Origin: Bacillota bacterium
GTDB taxonomy: Bacteria > Bacillota > Clostridia > Christensenellales > Aristaeellaceae
Direction of reading: 5' to 3'
DNA length: 7,084 nucleotides
NCBI GenBank assembly: GCA_023435435.1
Contig: JAEYRW010000152.1
Span: 1 to 7,084 of the forward strand
The position numbers and the translations under genes are program-made. Within the stretch, counting starts at the first letter, position 1. The number at the start of each line of letters is the position of its first letter. A model generated the notes under the pieces. The model saw only the letters and a program-made list of their open reading frames with translations. It ran no database searches and had not been told where the DNA came from. Positions 1 through 5,881 of the stretch are shown here, piece by piece.

Positions 1-12
1 AAAAACCCACCC

Positions 13-42
13 GGGGGGGGGGGGTTGGGCCCCCCCCCCCCC
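13..42. repeat. G12 / C13 homopolymer block at the contig edge
   Basis: The sequence shows twelve G (13-24), then TTGGG, then thirteen C (30-42), preceded by a short A- and C-rich stub. The two runs could pair into a pure G:C hairpin. Such paired homopolymers at the very end of a sequence are typical of sequencing or assembly error in GC-rich DNA, so the first 42 bases should not be trusted as genomic. A real G-tract hairpin cannot be excluded from sequence alone. Confidence 0.6.
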
Positions 43-78
43 GACGGACATTGCGCCTTTTTCACCCAGTACGGGTTT

Positions 79-101
79 CCAAAGGGACAGTGTCCCTTTG
101 G
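79..101. repeat. 23-bp near-perfect palindrome downstream of potD
   Basis: Arms CCAAAGGGACA and TGTCCCTTTGG are perfect 11-bp reverse complements around one central G (position 90). As RNA this would fold as a 9-bp stem with a 5-nt loop. It lies 44 bases past the potD stop, so it could end or protect the 3' end of the pot transcript. No U-tract follows directly on the minus strand (the next bases are AAACCCG), so a classical intrinsic terminator is not shown. Similar elements with a CCAAAGGGAC arm are, from memory, dispersed repeats in many Clostridia genomes; this was not verified here. Confidence 0.6.
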
Positions 102-109
102 CGGGAGGG

Positions 110-130
110 CCGGGGTGCAGAGCCCCCCGG
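110..130. repeat. GC-rich inverted repeat between potD and the 79-101 palindrome
   Basis: CCGGGG (110-115) pairs with CCCCGG (125-130) around a 9-nt loop. It lies 14 bases past the potD stop on the minus strand and would be the first hairpin in the 3' end of the pot mRNA. There is no U-tract, so it is only a candidate 3'-end structure. Together with the 79-101 palindrome it may form one composite repeat or termination region. Confidence 0.4.
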
Positions 131-144
131 CGTTTCCCCTGCGC

Positions 145-1188
145 CTACTTCAGCTTGAATGCCATCCAGATATCCTGATACACGCTCTCGTATTCACCGA
201 CGTCCTGCACAAACTCGGCGGTTTCGAGGAGGTCTTCCGGGATATTGAGGGCGACCGCGTCCTTGAGGGACGGGTCCACGAGATCCTCGGCGGCCTTGTT
301 GGGGTTGATGTAGAGTTGATAATTGGCGACGCCGGCCGCGACCTCGGGGCGCATGAGATAGTTGAGGAAGAGGTGGGCGTTGCCCGGATGCGGCGCGTTC
401 ACGGGAATGACCAAAGAATCGATGCCAAAGCCGATGCCCTCGGACGGGAAGACCGCCACGAGGTTGGGGTTCTCCATCTGGGCGATGATGACGTAGGGCG
501 TGAACAGGTACGCCGCCGAGACCTCGCCGGAGAGGATGTAGGTGTAGGCGGTGTCATAGTCGAGCACGCGCACGTTGTCCTTGAGGGCGAGCAGCTTTTC
601 CTTGGCTTCCTCAAGCTGGGCGTCGTCGGTGGTGTTGTAGGAATCGCCCAGTGTCTTGAGCACCGCGCCGATCATCACCCGCGCGTCGTCAAGCAGGCAA
701 AGACTGTCCTTGAACTGCGGATCCCACAGATCGTCAAAGGACGTGATCTCGCCCTCTACCATGTCGGGGTTGTAGACGATCATGGGCGAGCCAACGGCGT
801 AGGGGATGGTATATTCGCTGTCGGGGTCGTAGTACTGGCCGAGATAGGCGGGATTGAGGTTCCCATAATTGGTGAGAAGCTCCTTGTTAAGCGGCAGAAG
901 CAGCCCCTCCTTGCGGGCGGTCGAGAGCACATAGTCGCTGGCGAGCACGATGTCGTACTCGCTGCCACCGTTGGCCTCAAGCTTCATGAGCATCTCCTCG
1001 TTGGAGGCGAAGGAGACGTACTCGACCTCGATGCCCGTTTCGGCCGTGAAGCCCGCGATGGTGTCGGCGTCGATGTAGTCGGTCCAGGTGTACACGCGCA
1101 GAACTTTTTCTTCCTCGGTGCCCTCCGCAAACGCGCAGGCCGTCAGGATGAGCGCCAGCGCGAGCGCCAGTGAGACGATCTTCCTCAT
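145..1188 (-). CDS. potD: Spermidine/putrescine-type ABC transporter substrate-binding lipoprotein
   Basis: 347-aa extracytoplasmic solute-binding protein that delivers its ligand to the PotBC permease. Residues 1-17 form a signal peptide (MRK, then a Leu/Ala-rich core) ending in the lipobox LTAC, so Cys18 is the likely lipid anchor. The mature N-terminus has the PotD hallmark RVYTWTDYID (31-40), followed by SNEEM (62-66), RKEG (92-95), TIPYAVGSP (127-135), DDAR (167-170), NTTD (185-188), DSLVIPVNA (257-265) and NPN (295-297). Length fits the family. The start at 1188 is preferred over an in-frame ATG at 1206 because GGAG/GGAGG motifs (1197-1204) lie 8-11 nt upstream and the signal peptide begins there. 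It is the last gene of the pot operon, 42 nt after potC. Compared from memory with E. coli PotD, Asp168 and Asp257 are kept, but Glu171 appears as Val, Trp229 as Phe and Trp255 as Gly, so the exact ligand is uncertain. Confidence 0.93.
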   Translation of the reverse strand: MRKIVSLALALALILTACAFAEGTEEEKVLRVYTWTDYIDADTIAGFTAETGIEVEYVSFASNEEMLMKLEANGGSEYDIVLASDYVLSTARKEGLLLPLNKELLTNYGNLNPAYLGQYYDPDSEYTIPYAVGSPMIVYNPDMVEGEITSFDDLWDPQFKDSLCLLDDARVMIGAVLKTLGDSYNTTDDAQLEEAKEKLLALKDNVRVLDYDTAYTYILSGEVSAAYLFTPYVIIAQMENPNLVAVFPSEGIGFGIDSLVIPVNAPHPGNAHLFLNYLMRPEVAAGVANYQLYINPNKAAEDLVDPSLKDAVALNIPEDLLETAEFVQDVGEYESVYQDIWMAFKLK

Positions 1189-1217
1189 GATTGTATCTCC
1201 CTCCATTTGATGTATGA

Positions 1218-1236
1218 AACTGACGCCGCGTCAGTT
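1218..1236. repeat. Inverted repeat between potC and potD
   Basis: AACTGACGC (1218-1226) and GCGTCAGTT (1228-1236) are perfect 9-bp arms around a single C. The element spans the potC stop codon (1231-1233) and sits about 14 nt upstream of the potD ribosome binding site. In the mRNA it would fold as a 7- to 8-bp stem with a small loop. It is followed by UUUC rather than a long U-run, so it is a weak terminator at most. It could instead be an mRNA stability or processing hairpin that sets PotD level relative to the permease, or a DNA-level operator. Confidence 0.55.
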
Positions 1237-2028
1237 ATCATAAACCCTGACCTCGCCCCTTTTCTTGATAAGCCGCGAAAGCGCCACGGCCAGAAAGACC
1301 ACCGCCAGCATCACCGTGCAGAGCGCGTTCACCTGAAGCGACACCCCGGTCTTGACCGACGAATAGATCTTGAGCGGCAGCGTCACCGTCGTGTCCGAGA
1401 CGAAGAAGCTGATAACGAAATCGTCCAGGCTCATGGCGAAGGCGAGCAGCGTCCCGGACAGCACCCCCGGCAGAATAAGCGGCAGCGTCACCGTCCAAAA
1501 CGCCCGGACGGGGGCGGCCCCCAAATCCCGCGCCGCCTCCACCAGGGAGGGGTCCATGCCGTAGAGCCGCGCCTTGACGGTGAGGTAGATGTAAGGCACG
1601 CAGAACGTCACGTGGGCGATGACGAGCTTCACCATGTCGCTTTTCACATTGAGGAACGTGAACACCGCCATGAACGCCATGCCCAGAATGATCTCGGGGA
1701 TCATGATGGGCAGCATGGAAACCATTTCGACAGACGCCTGTCCGACGAGCTTGGCCCGGGCCATGCCCACCGCGCCCAGCGTCCCGATGATGAGCGCCAG
1801 AGAGCAGCTGTACACGGCCAGCTGGAGGCTGGTCATGAGCGCCGAAACAAGGCCCTTGGTGTCATGAAGGAGTCCCTCGTAGTATTGCAGGGAAAAACCC
1901 GTAAAGTTGAACGTGAACCGGCTCGCGTTGGCGTTGAAGGAATAGAGCACCACCACCGCGATGGGCAGGTAGAGAAGAATCAAAACGAGAGTGAGGTAGA
2001 CCGGCGCGAACGCGCTCTTTTTTTTCAT
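1231..2028 (-). CDS. potC: Polyamine-type ABC transporter permease, PotC-like
   Basis: 265-aa inner permease subunit that pairs with PotB to form the membrane channel. The N-terminus is short and basic (MKKK) and leads into a hydrophobic helix (about 9-30). Further helices are seen at about 63-90, 103-125, 133-150, 187-207 and 236-252, giving the usual six. The ATPase-docking EAA loop is canonical: VEAARDLGAAPVRAFWTVTL begins at 163 and continues PLILPG. SLDDFVISFF (200-209) is a conserved PotC-type segment. GGAGG (2036-2040) lies 7 nt before the ATG, and the gap to the potB stop is 12 nt, so the genes are co-transcribed. Ten residues of the EAA loop are encoded by a 30-bp stretch identical to one in potB. 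Confidence 0.93.
   Translation of the reverse strand: MKKKSAFAPVYLTLVLILLYLPIAVVVLYSFNANASRFTFNFTGFSLQYYEGLLHDTKGLVSALMTSLQLAVYSCSLALIIGTLGAVGMARAKLVGQASVEMVSMLPIMIPEIILGMAFMAVFTFLNVKSDMVKLVIAHVTFCVPYIYLTVKARLYGMDPSLVEAARDLGAAPVRAFWTVTLPLILPGVLSGTLLAFAMSLDDFVISFFVSDTTVTLPLKIYSSVKTGVSLQVNALCTVMLAVVFLAVALSRLIKKRGEVRVYDN
1478..1507 (-). repeat. 30-bp exact repeat, copy in potC EAA loop
   Basis: This stretch is identical over 30 bases to 2291-2320 in potB, with near-identity for several bases beyond. It encodes RAFWTVTLPL in both permeases. The shared peptide is conserved by function, but identical codon choice over ten residues is more than the rest of the two diverged genes shows. Confidence 0.9.
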
Positions 2029-2040
2029 CGCCGCGCCTCC

Positions 2041-2895
2041 TCAGAAAATGTTCATGTCGTTTGTCCTGCCGCCCGCGCGCCGGTAAATCCACAGCGTCAG
2101 AAGCGTCAGGAGGAGCAGAATCACCGAAATCGCCGCCGCGAAGGGCCAGTCACGCGCCTTGAGGAGCTGGTCGCGCACCAGGTTTCCGGCGTACACGTCC
2201 GTTGCGCCGCCCAGCAGGTCGCTGATGAAGAAAAGCCCCACCGCCGGGACAAACGTTAGGACGATGCCCGCCAGCATTCCCGGCGCGGTGAGCGGCAGCG
2301 TCACCGTCCAAAACGCCCGGGCGGGGGAGGCACCCATGTCCCGGCTGGCGGCCACCAACGACCAGTCCATCTTTTCAACGGACGAGTAGGTCGGCAGAAT
2401 CATGAACGGAATCAGCGCGTACACCATGCCCAAAAGCACCGCGCCGTAGGTGTTGAGCAGCTTCAGCGGCCGGTCGGAAAGCCCGATCCACTGAACGAAG
2501 TCGTTGACCGGCCCGCCGCCCATGAGAAGGATCTTCCAGCCGTAAATGCGCACCAGCGCATTGGTCCAGAATGGCACGATGACAAGCAGCATCAGAACGC
2601 CGCGCCATTTTTTGTTTGCCCGGGCCATGCAGTAGCCAAAAGGATAGCCCAGCGCCAGACAGACGGCGGTGGTGTACCCGGCGAGGGCGAGGCTTTTGAG
2701 GAGCACCTGAAAGTACGCGCCGGAAAAGAGCTTCTCGTAGTTTTTGGTCGTCAGAAGGAACTTGACCCCGTAGCCCGCCTGGTCAGCCGTCAGAAAGCTC
2801 AGGACAAGGATATAGACGAGCACCACGCCCACAAACGCGAACGTCCATACGGCCATGGGAAGGGTCAGAAGGGCCGCCGCGCGCCTTTTTTTCAT
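2041..2895 (-). CDS. potB: Polyamine-type ABC transporter permease, PotB-like
   Basis: 284-aa permease subunit, partner of PotC. A basic start (MKKRR) leads into helix 1 (about 8-35), then an extracytoplasmic loop containing LTTKNYEKLF (48-57), typical of PotB-type permeases. Helices follow at about 65-90, 99-117, 150-170, 204-226 and 252-270. PFWTNALVRIYGW (108-120) is a strong PotB-family signature. The EAA loop reads VAASRDMGASPARAFWTVTL from 181, with Ala in place of the usual Glu of the EAA triplet. The start at 2895 overlaps the potA stop in an ATGA arrangement, implying translational coupling, since the upstream ribosome binding site is weak (GGTGG-like). An in-frame ATG at 2925 lies inside potA and would add ten untypical residues, so it was not chosen. 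Confidence 0.93.
   Translation of the reverse strand: MKKRRAAALLTLPMAVWTFAFVGVVLVYILVLSFLTADQAGYGVKFLLTTKNYEKLFSGAYFQVLLKSLALAGYTTAVCLALGYPFGYCMARANKKWRGVLMLLVIVPFWTNALVRIYGWKILLMGGGPVNDFVQWIGLSDRPLKLLNTYGAVLLGMVYALIPFMILPTYSSVEKMDWSLVAASRDMGASPARAFWTVTLPLTAPGMLAGIVLTFVPAVGLFFISDLLGGATDVYAGNLVRDQLLKARDWPFAAAISVILLLLTLLTLWIYRRAGGRTNDMNIF
2291..2320 (-). repeat. 30-bp exact repeat, copy in potB EAA loop
   Basis: This is the second copy of the stretch at 1478-1507, in the same orientation and encoding the same ten residues, RAFWTVTLPL. The copies are 813 bp apart. A directly repeated block of this size could support recombination that deletes the intervening DNA or gene conversion between the permeases. 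Confidence 0.9.
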
Positions 2896-3953
2896 CGCAC
2901 CACCGCCGTGTCGTCCGGGTTCCACGCGGCGAAAACGTCGTTGCCCACCCGGATGTTTTCCGTCGCGCCGGAACGGCCCACCGCAACCAGCTCGCGTCCC
3001 GAGGGCAGTTCAATGACGCAGCGAATGGAGCCCCCCGCGTAGTGGCGGGACTTCAGGACGCCCGCCGCGCCGCACTGGCCGATGGGATGGTCGGAATAAT
3101 AGACCCGCTCGGTGCGCAGGCAAAGCGCGACCCGGTCGCCCGGCCGCACGCCCTCGGTGGGCCGCGCGGGCACGCTGATCCCGTCGAATTCAAGCACCAG
3201 CCCGGTGGGCGCGGCGGTTCGCACGTCGCACTCGATGAGGTTGGTCTGGCCGATGAATTCCGCCGCAAAGCGCGTTTCGGGGCGTTCGTAGATGTCCTCG
3301 GGCGCGCCCACCTGCTCGAACGTGCCGCCGTTCATGATGGCGATGCGGTCGGACATGTTGAGCGCCTCTTCCTGGTCGTGGGTGATGTAAATAAACGCGA
3401 TGCCCAGCTCGCGCTGGATGGCCTTCAACTCCAGCTGCATCTGCTGGCGCAGCTTCAGGTCGAGGGCGCCCAGCGGCTCGTCCAGCAGCAGCAGCTTCGG
3501 GTTCAGAACCACCGCCCGGGCGATGGCCACCCGCTGGCGCTGGCCGCCCGAAAGCTGGGAGGGCATGCGCCTTTCAAAGCCCTCCAGCCGCACGAGCCGG
3601 AGCATCTCCGAAACGCGCGCCGCTCGGGCGGCGGTTTTGTCGCCGCGAACCCGAAGGCCGTAGGCGATGTTTTTTTCCACGCTCATGTGGGGGAACAGCG
3701 CGTAATTCTGAAACACGGTATTGACGTTCCGCTTTTCGGGCGGAAGGGCCGTGATGTCGTTCCCTTCGAGCCACACCTGACCGGAATCCGGGGAAAGAAG
3801 CCCCGCGACGATGCGCAGGGTGGTGGTCTTTCCGCAGCCGGAAGGTCCGAGCAGCGTCACGAATTCGCCCTCGCGCACCGAGAGCGAAATCCCGTTCAAA
3901 ACGCCCGTCCCGTCGAAGGACTTGCGCAATTCTTTTACTTCGAGAAGATCCAT
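2892..3953 (-). CDS. potA: Polyamine-type ABC transporter ATP-binding protein
   Basis: 353-aa cytoplasmic ATPase that drives import through PotBC. All ABC motifs are intact: Walker A GPSGCGKT (36-43), Q-loop FQNYALFP (81-88), signature LSGGQ (134-138), Walker B LLLLDEP (154-160), D-loop GALD (162-165) and switch His192 in ITHDQEEA. The remainder, from about 235 to the end, is a TOBE-type regulatory domain usual in the PotA/MalK group; INLIE-like TNLIE (237-241) opens it. Length is normal. The ATG at 3953 follows the kinase stop by 9 nt. An AGGAG lies 13 nt upstream inside the kinase 3' end, which is somewhat distant, so coupling to the kinase is likely. The substrate cannot be told from the ATPase: the same subfamily also serves other organic solutes. 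Confidence 0.95.
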   Translation of the reverse strand: MDLLEVKELRKSFDGTGVLNGISLSVREGEFVTLLGPSGCGKTTTLRIVAGLLSPDSGQVWLEGNDITALPPEKRNVNTVFQNYALFPHMSVEKNIAYGLRVRGDKTAARAARVSEMLRLVRLEGFERRMPSQLSGGQRQRVAIARAVVLNPKLLLLDEPLGALDLKLRQQMQLELKAIQRELGIAFIYITHDQEEALNMSDRIAIMNGGTFEQVGAPEDIYERPETRFAAEFIGQTNLIECDVRTAAPTGLVLEFDGISVPARPTEGVRPGDRVALCLRTERVYYSDHPIGQCGAAGVLKSRHYAGGSIRCVIELPSGRELVAVGRSGATENIRVGNDVFAAWNPDDTAVVR

Positions 3954-3962
3954 CTTTCGCGT

Positions 3963-4973
3963 TCAGCTCCTGCGTTCGAGTGTCTTGAGAAGCGCCCGCG
4001 CTTCGCCGATGGGCAACACGCCGTCGGACGCGCCGGGAGCGGTGAGGGACGTGACCGCCGCCGCGATGCCGTCCTCCATGGCGACGGCAAGGGGAAGGCC
4101 CGCCCGCGCGCCCAGAAGCAATCCGCTCACGAACGCGTCACCCGAACCGACGGAACCCTTGATGAACCCTTCCGGCAGAATCGCGCCGGGCACGCGCACG
4201 ATGGCGCCCGCTTCGTCGATGCCCCAGGCGCTCTCCGGCGCGTGGATCACCGCCCACTTCCGGCAGCCGTTTTCCCGGAACCTGCGCAGCACACCGGGAA
4301 TCAGGTCCTCCCGCAGCGCGTCGTCCGTGCCGCGCAGCCGGACGCCGAAGGTCGCGCCCGCCTCGTGCTCGTTGACGCACATGATGTCCGCATACTTCAT
4401 GGCCGCGGGCATGAGCGTCTCGTGCCGGCCGGTGGAATCATAAATGGCGTCCACGCTGGTGAGAATGCCCGCGTCCCGCACCTTCTTGAGAAGCCGTGCC
4501 ATGCGCGTGCCATACGCGGGGTCGGGCGCGTCGAGGGCGTCGAGCAGGCAGATGTAGCCGATGTGGAACACATCGCAGCCGCCCAGCGCCTTTACGTCCA
4601 CCGTGTCCACGTCGAAGCTCGCGTTGGCGCCCCGGAACACGAGGAATGTGCGCACCCGGGTCTTCGCCTCGTCGAGCACGTCGGTAAACGCCGTGCGCCC
4701 GGCGCGCTGTACGAGGGAAGTGTCAATGTTTTTGAACTTTTCATACTCGGAAAAAAGATAGGCGCCGTACTCGTCGTCACCGACCAAAGCCAGCGGGCGT
4801 ACGGGAAGCGTGGGATCAAGCCGCGCCAGATCCAGCGTGCAGTTGCATGCCGCGCCGCCCAGCGCGCGCCCGATGTCAAGCACGCTCACCAGCCCGTGCC
4901 GGTCCGGAAAATTATCGATGGTTTTAAGAATGTCGACGTCCGCGTATCCCGCCACAACGATTGAGCCGTTCAT
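3963..4973 (-). CDS. PfkB/ribokinase-family carbohydrate kinase
   Basis: 336-aa cytoplasmic kinase that would transfer the ATP phosphate to a sugar or nucleoside hydroxyl. Visible marks are the N-terminal VVAGYADVDIL (6-16) with the substrate-binding Asp region, the Gly-Gly segment LGGAACN (38-44; PfkB signature 1), GDDEYG (65-70), the NxxE motif NEHE (201-204), and the C-terminal signature GSVGSGDAF (273-281) with catalytic Asp279. The usual DTTGAGD motif is changed to GSVGSGD, a form closer to the LacC/FruK branch. The start at 4973 is chosen because AGGGGG (4981-4986) lies 7 nt upstream. An in-frame ATG at 5012 would lie upstream of the predicted promoter -10 and has no ribosome binding site. 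It is the first gene of the unit with potABCD, which is unusual for a polyamine operon. The substrate is unknown; adenosine, ribose, fructose-phosphate or a fructosamine are all possible for this superfamily. Confidence 0.88.
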   Translation of the reverse strand: MNGSIVVAGYADVDILKTIDNFPDRHGLVSVLDIGRALGGAACNCTLDLARLDPTLPVRPLALVGDDEYGAYLFSEYEKFKNIDTSLVQRAGRTAFTDVLDEAKTRVRTFLVFRGANASFDVDTVDVKALGGCDVFHIGYICLLDALDAPDPAYGTRMARLLKKVRDAGILTSVDAIYDSTGRHETLMPAAMKYADIMCVNEHEAGATFGVRLRGTDDALREDLIPGVLRRFRENGCRKWAVIHAPESAWGIDEAGAIVRVPGAILPEGFIKGSVGSGDAFVSGLLLGARAGLPLAVAMEDGIAAAVTSLTAPGASDGVLPIGEARALLKTLERRS

Positions 4974-4985
4974 CGCTTGGCCCCC

Positions 4986-5001
4986 TAATGAATTTTCATT
5001 A
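4986..5001. promoter_or_regulatory. AT-rich inverted repeat at the start of the kinase-pot transcript (putative operator)
   Basis: TAATGAA and TTCATTA are perfect 7-bp arms separated by TT. The element begins at the edge of the minus-strand -10 box (5001-5006) and covers the expected transcription start, about 7 nt downstream of it. A protein bound here would block initiation. No regulator is encoded in the window. Palindromes of this size arise by chance in AT-rich spacers, so this is a candidate only. Confidence 0.45.
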
Positions 5002-5029
5002 ATATACAACATTTTGCAGGCGGCTGCAA
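5001..5029 (-). promoter_or_regulatory. Predicted promoter of the kinase-potABCD operon
   Basis: On the minus strand, TTGCAG (5024-5029) is followed after 17 bp by TATATT (5001-5006), which matches five of six bases of the housekeeping -10. The -35 matches only TTG. A better -35 (TTGACT, 5029-5034) exists, but its 22-bp spacing is too long. The start would fall near 4994, giving a leader of about 20 nt that includes the AGGGGG ribosome binding site. Confidence 0.55.
5014..5029. promoter_or_regulatory. LacI/CcpA-like operator candidate over the kinase-pot promoter
   Basis: TTGCAG and CTGCAA are perfect 6-bp arms around GCGG, so the 16-mer has a CG at its exact centre, a hallmark of LacI-family operators. 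Against the cre consensus WTGNAANCGNWNNCW it matches eight of ten defined positions (misses at A6 and W11). It covers the minus-strand -35 and part of the spacer, the position expected for a repressor site. Carbon control of the kinase operon, or a local sugar-responsive LacI regulator, would fit. Binding is inferred only. Confidence 0.4.
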
Positions 5030-5057
5030 GTCAAATTTCGTGAACCCGTCAAAACCC

Positions 5058-5086
5058 TTGCTTTCAGGCGGATGGGATGATATGAT
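5058..5086 (+). promoter_or_regulatory. Predicted extended -10 promoter of the deacetylase-symporter operon
   Basis: TTGCTT (5058-5063) is followed after 17 bp by TATGAT (5081-5086), with TG at 5078-5079 giving the extended -10 form TGATATGAT. The -35 is weak (TTG only), which is usual with an extended -10. Initiation near 5093 would give a leader of about 25 nt carrying GGAGGGA. This supports the start at 5118, because an upstream in-frame ATG at 5040 would lie before the promoter. Confidence 0.6.
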
Positions 5087-5117
5087 GGCAAAAACGGCAC
5101 GCCGGAGGGAAAGATCG

Positions 5118-5879
5118 ATGGAAAACAACGCATTCGACGTTCAGGCGCTGCTCGCGCCGCCGGACGTCATGAAGGCGCGGCGGGCACTGTGCGTGCAGCC
5201 GCACCCGGACGACAACGAGATCGGCATGGGCGGCACCATCGCGGCGCTCAAGGCGGCGGGTTGCGCAATCGCCTACCTCACCGTCACAAACGGCGACCTC
5301 GGCAACAAGGACAGGTCCGCGACACCGGCCCGGACGGCGGAAAAGCGCCGCGCGGAGGCGGAGGCGGCGGGCAGGCATCTGGGCGCGACGGATTTTTTCT
5401 TTCTCCCCCACGGGGACTCCACCCTTTCGGACGTTCACGCGCTTTCGGTGGAGATCGCGGGCGTCGTCCGCCGGTTCCGGCCGGACGTCATCTTCTGCCC
5501 CGATCCGTGGCTCAATTACGAAGGGCATCTCGACCACACGGTCACGGGCCGCGCTGCGGCCAACGCGTTTCACTTAAGCGGCGTTGCCCATTTTCCCGCG
5601 GAGGACGGACTCGATCCCTGGTCCGCCTCGGCCATCGGCTTTTATTTCACGTCCCGTCCCAACACGGTCATCGACATAACGCCCCACTTCGACAAAAAGT
5701 TTGAAGCCATCGCGCTGCACGACAGCCAGATGACCCCCGAGACCCTCGCCCTGTACCGCTATTACTTCGGCATGAAGGGCGCGGAGCTGGCGGCGGGGCG
5801 CGGTTTTCAAATCGGCGAGGGCCTCAAGGTGCTTTCGCCCCTGCACATGCACTGCTTTGTGGACGCGGAGGGGATATAA
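5118..5879 (+). CDS. PIG-L family zinc-dependent N-deacetylase
   Basis: 253-aa predicted cytoplasmic hydrolase of the PIG-L/LmbE fold, which removes N-acyl (usually acetyl) groups from GlcNAc-type amino sugars. The core motif PHPDDNEIG (28-36) supplies zinc ligands His29 and Asp32 and the putative general base Asp31. The second zinc element is HLDH (137-140), with His140 the likely ligand. TNGD (57-60), RxxE-type RTAEKRRAEAEAA (72-84), FLPHGD (95-100), RPDVIFCPDP (121-130) and ALHDSQM (199-205) follow the family pattern. All catalytic residues are present. GGAGGGA (5104-5110) lies 7 nt before the ATG. The in-frame upstream ATG at 5040 was rejected because the promoter lies within that extension. 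The stop is 2 nt before the symporter start, so the pair are one operon. Related enzymes act on GlcNAc-malate (bacillithiol), GlcNAc-inositol (mycothiol) and diacetylchitobiose; the sequence does not choose between these. Confidence 0.9.
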   Translation: MENNAFDVQALLAPPDVMKARRALCVQPHPDDNEIGMGGTIAALKAAGCAIAYLTVTNGDLGNKDRSATPARTAEKRRAEAEAAGRHLGATDFFFLPHGDSTLSDVHALSVEIAGVVRRFRPDVIFCPDPWLNYEGHLDHTVTGRAAANAFHLSGVAHFPAEDGLDPWSASAIGFYFTSRPNTVIDITPHFDKKFEAIALHDSQMTPETLALYRYYFGMKGAELAAGRGFQIGEGLKVLSPLHMHCFVDAEGI

Positions 5880-5881
5880 GG

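Noticed and set aside
1237..1260. TATGAT-like -10 near the potC end as a private potD promoter
   Set aside because: No acceptable -35 lies 16-18 bp upstream (AGAAAA at 17 bp), so the hexamer is probably chance within the potC coding end.
25..2259. Two plus-strand open frames (382 and 350 aa) antisense to potD, potC and potB
   Set aside because: Their composition mirrors the opposite strand (Val/Gly/His- or Arg/His-rich), there are no family motifs, and the first begins within the homopolymer artefact.
3042..4964. 640-aa plus-strand open frame antisense to potA and the kinase
   Set aside because: It is antisense to two genes with complete family motifs, has His/Arg-rich low-complexity composition, no recognisable domain and no ribosome binding site. 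Long antisense frames are expected in GC-rich coding DNA.
5039..5053. Second cre-like site in the divergent spacer
   Set aside because: The bases around TGAACCCGTC miss several defined cre positions and have no dyad symmetry.
5040..5117. Upstream ATG start for the deacetylase, adding 26 residues
   Set aside because: The extended -10 promoter lies within this stretch and a good GGAGGGA precedes the ATG at 5118. The added residues match no PIG-L feature.
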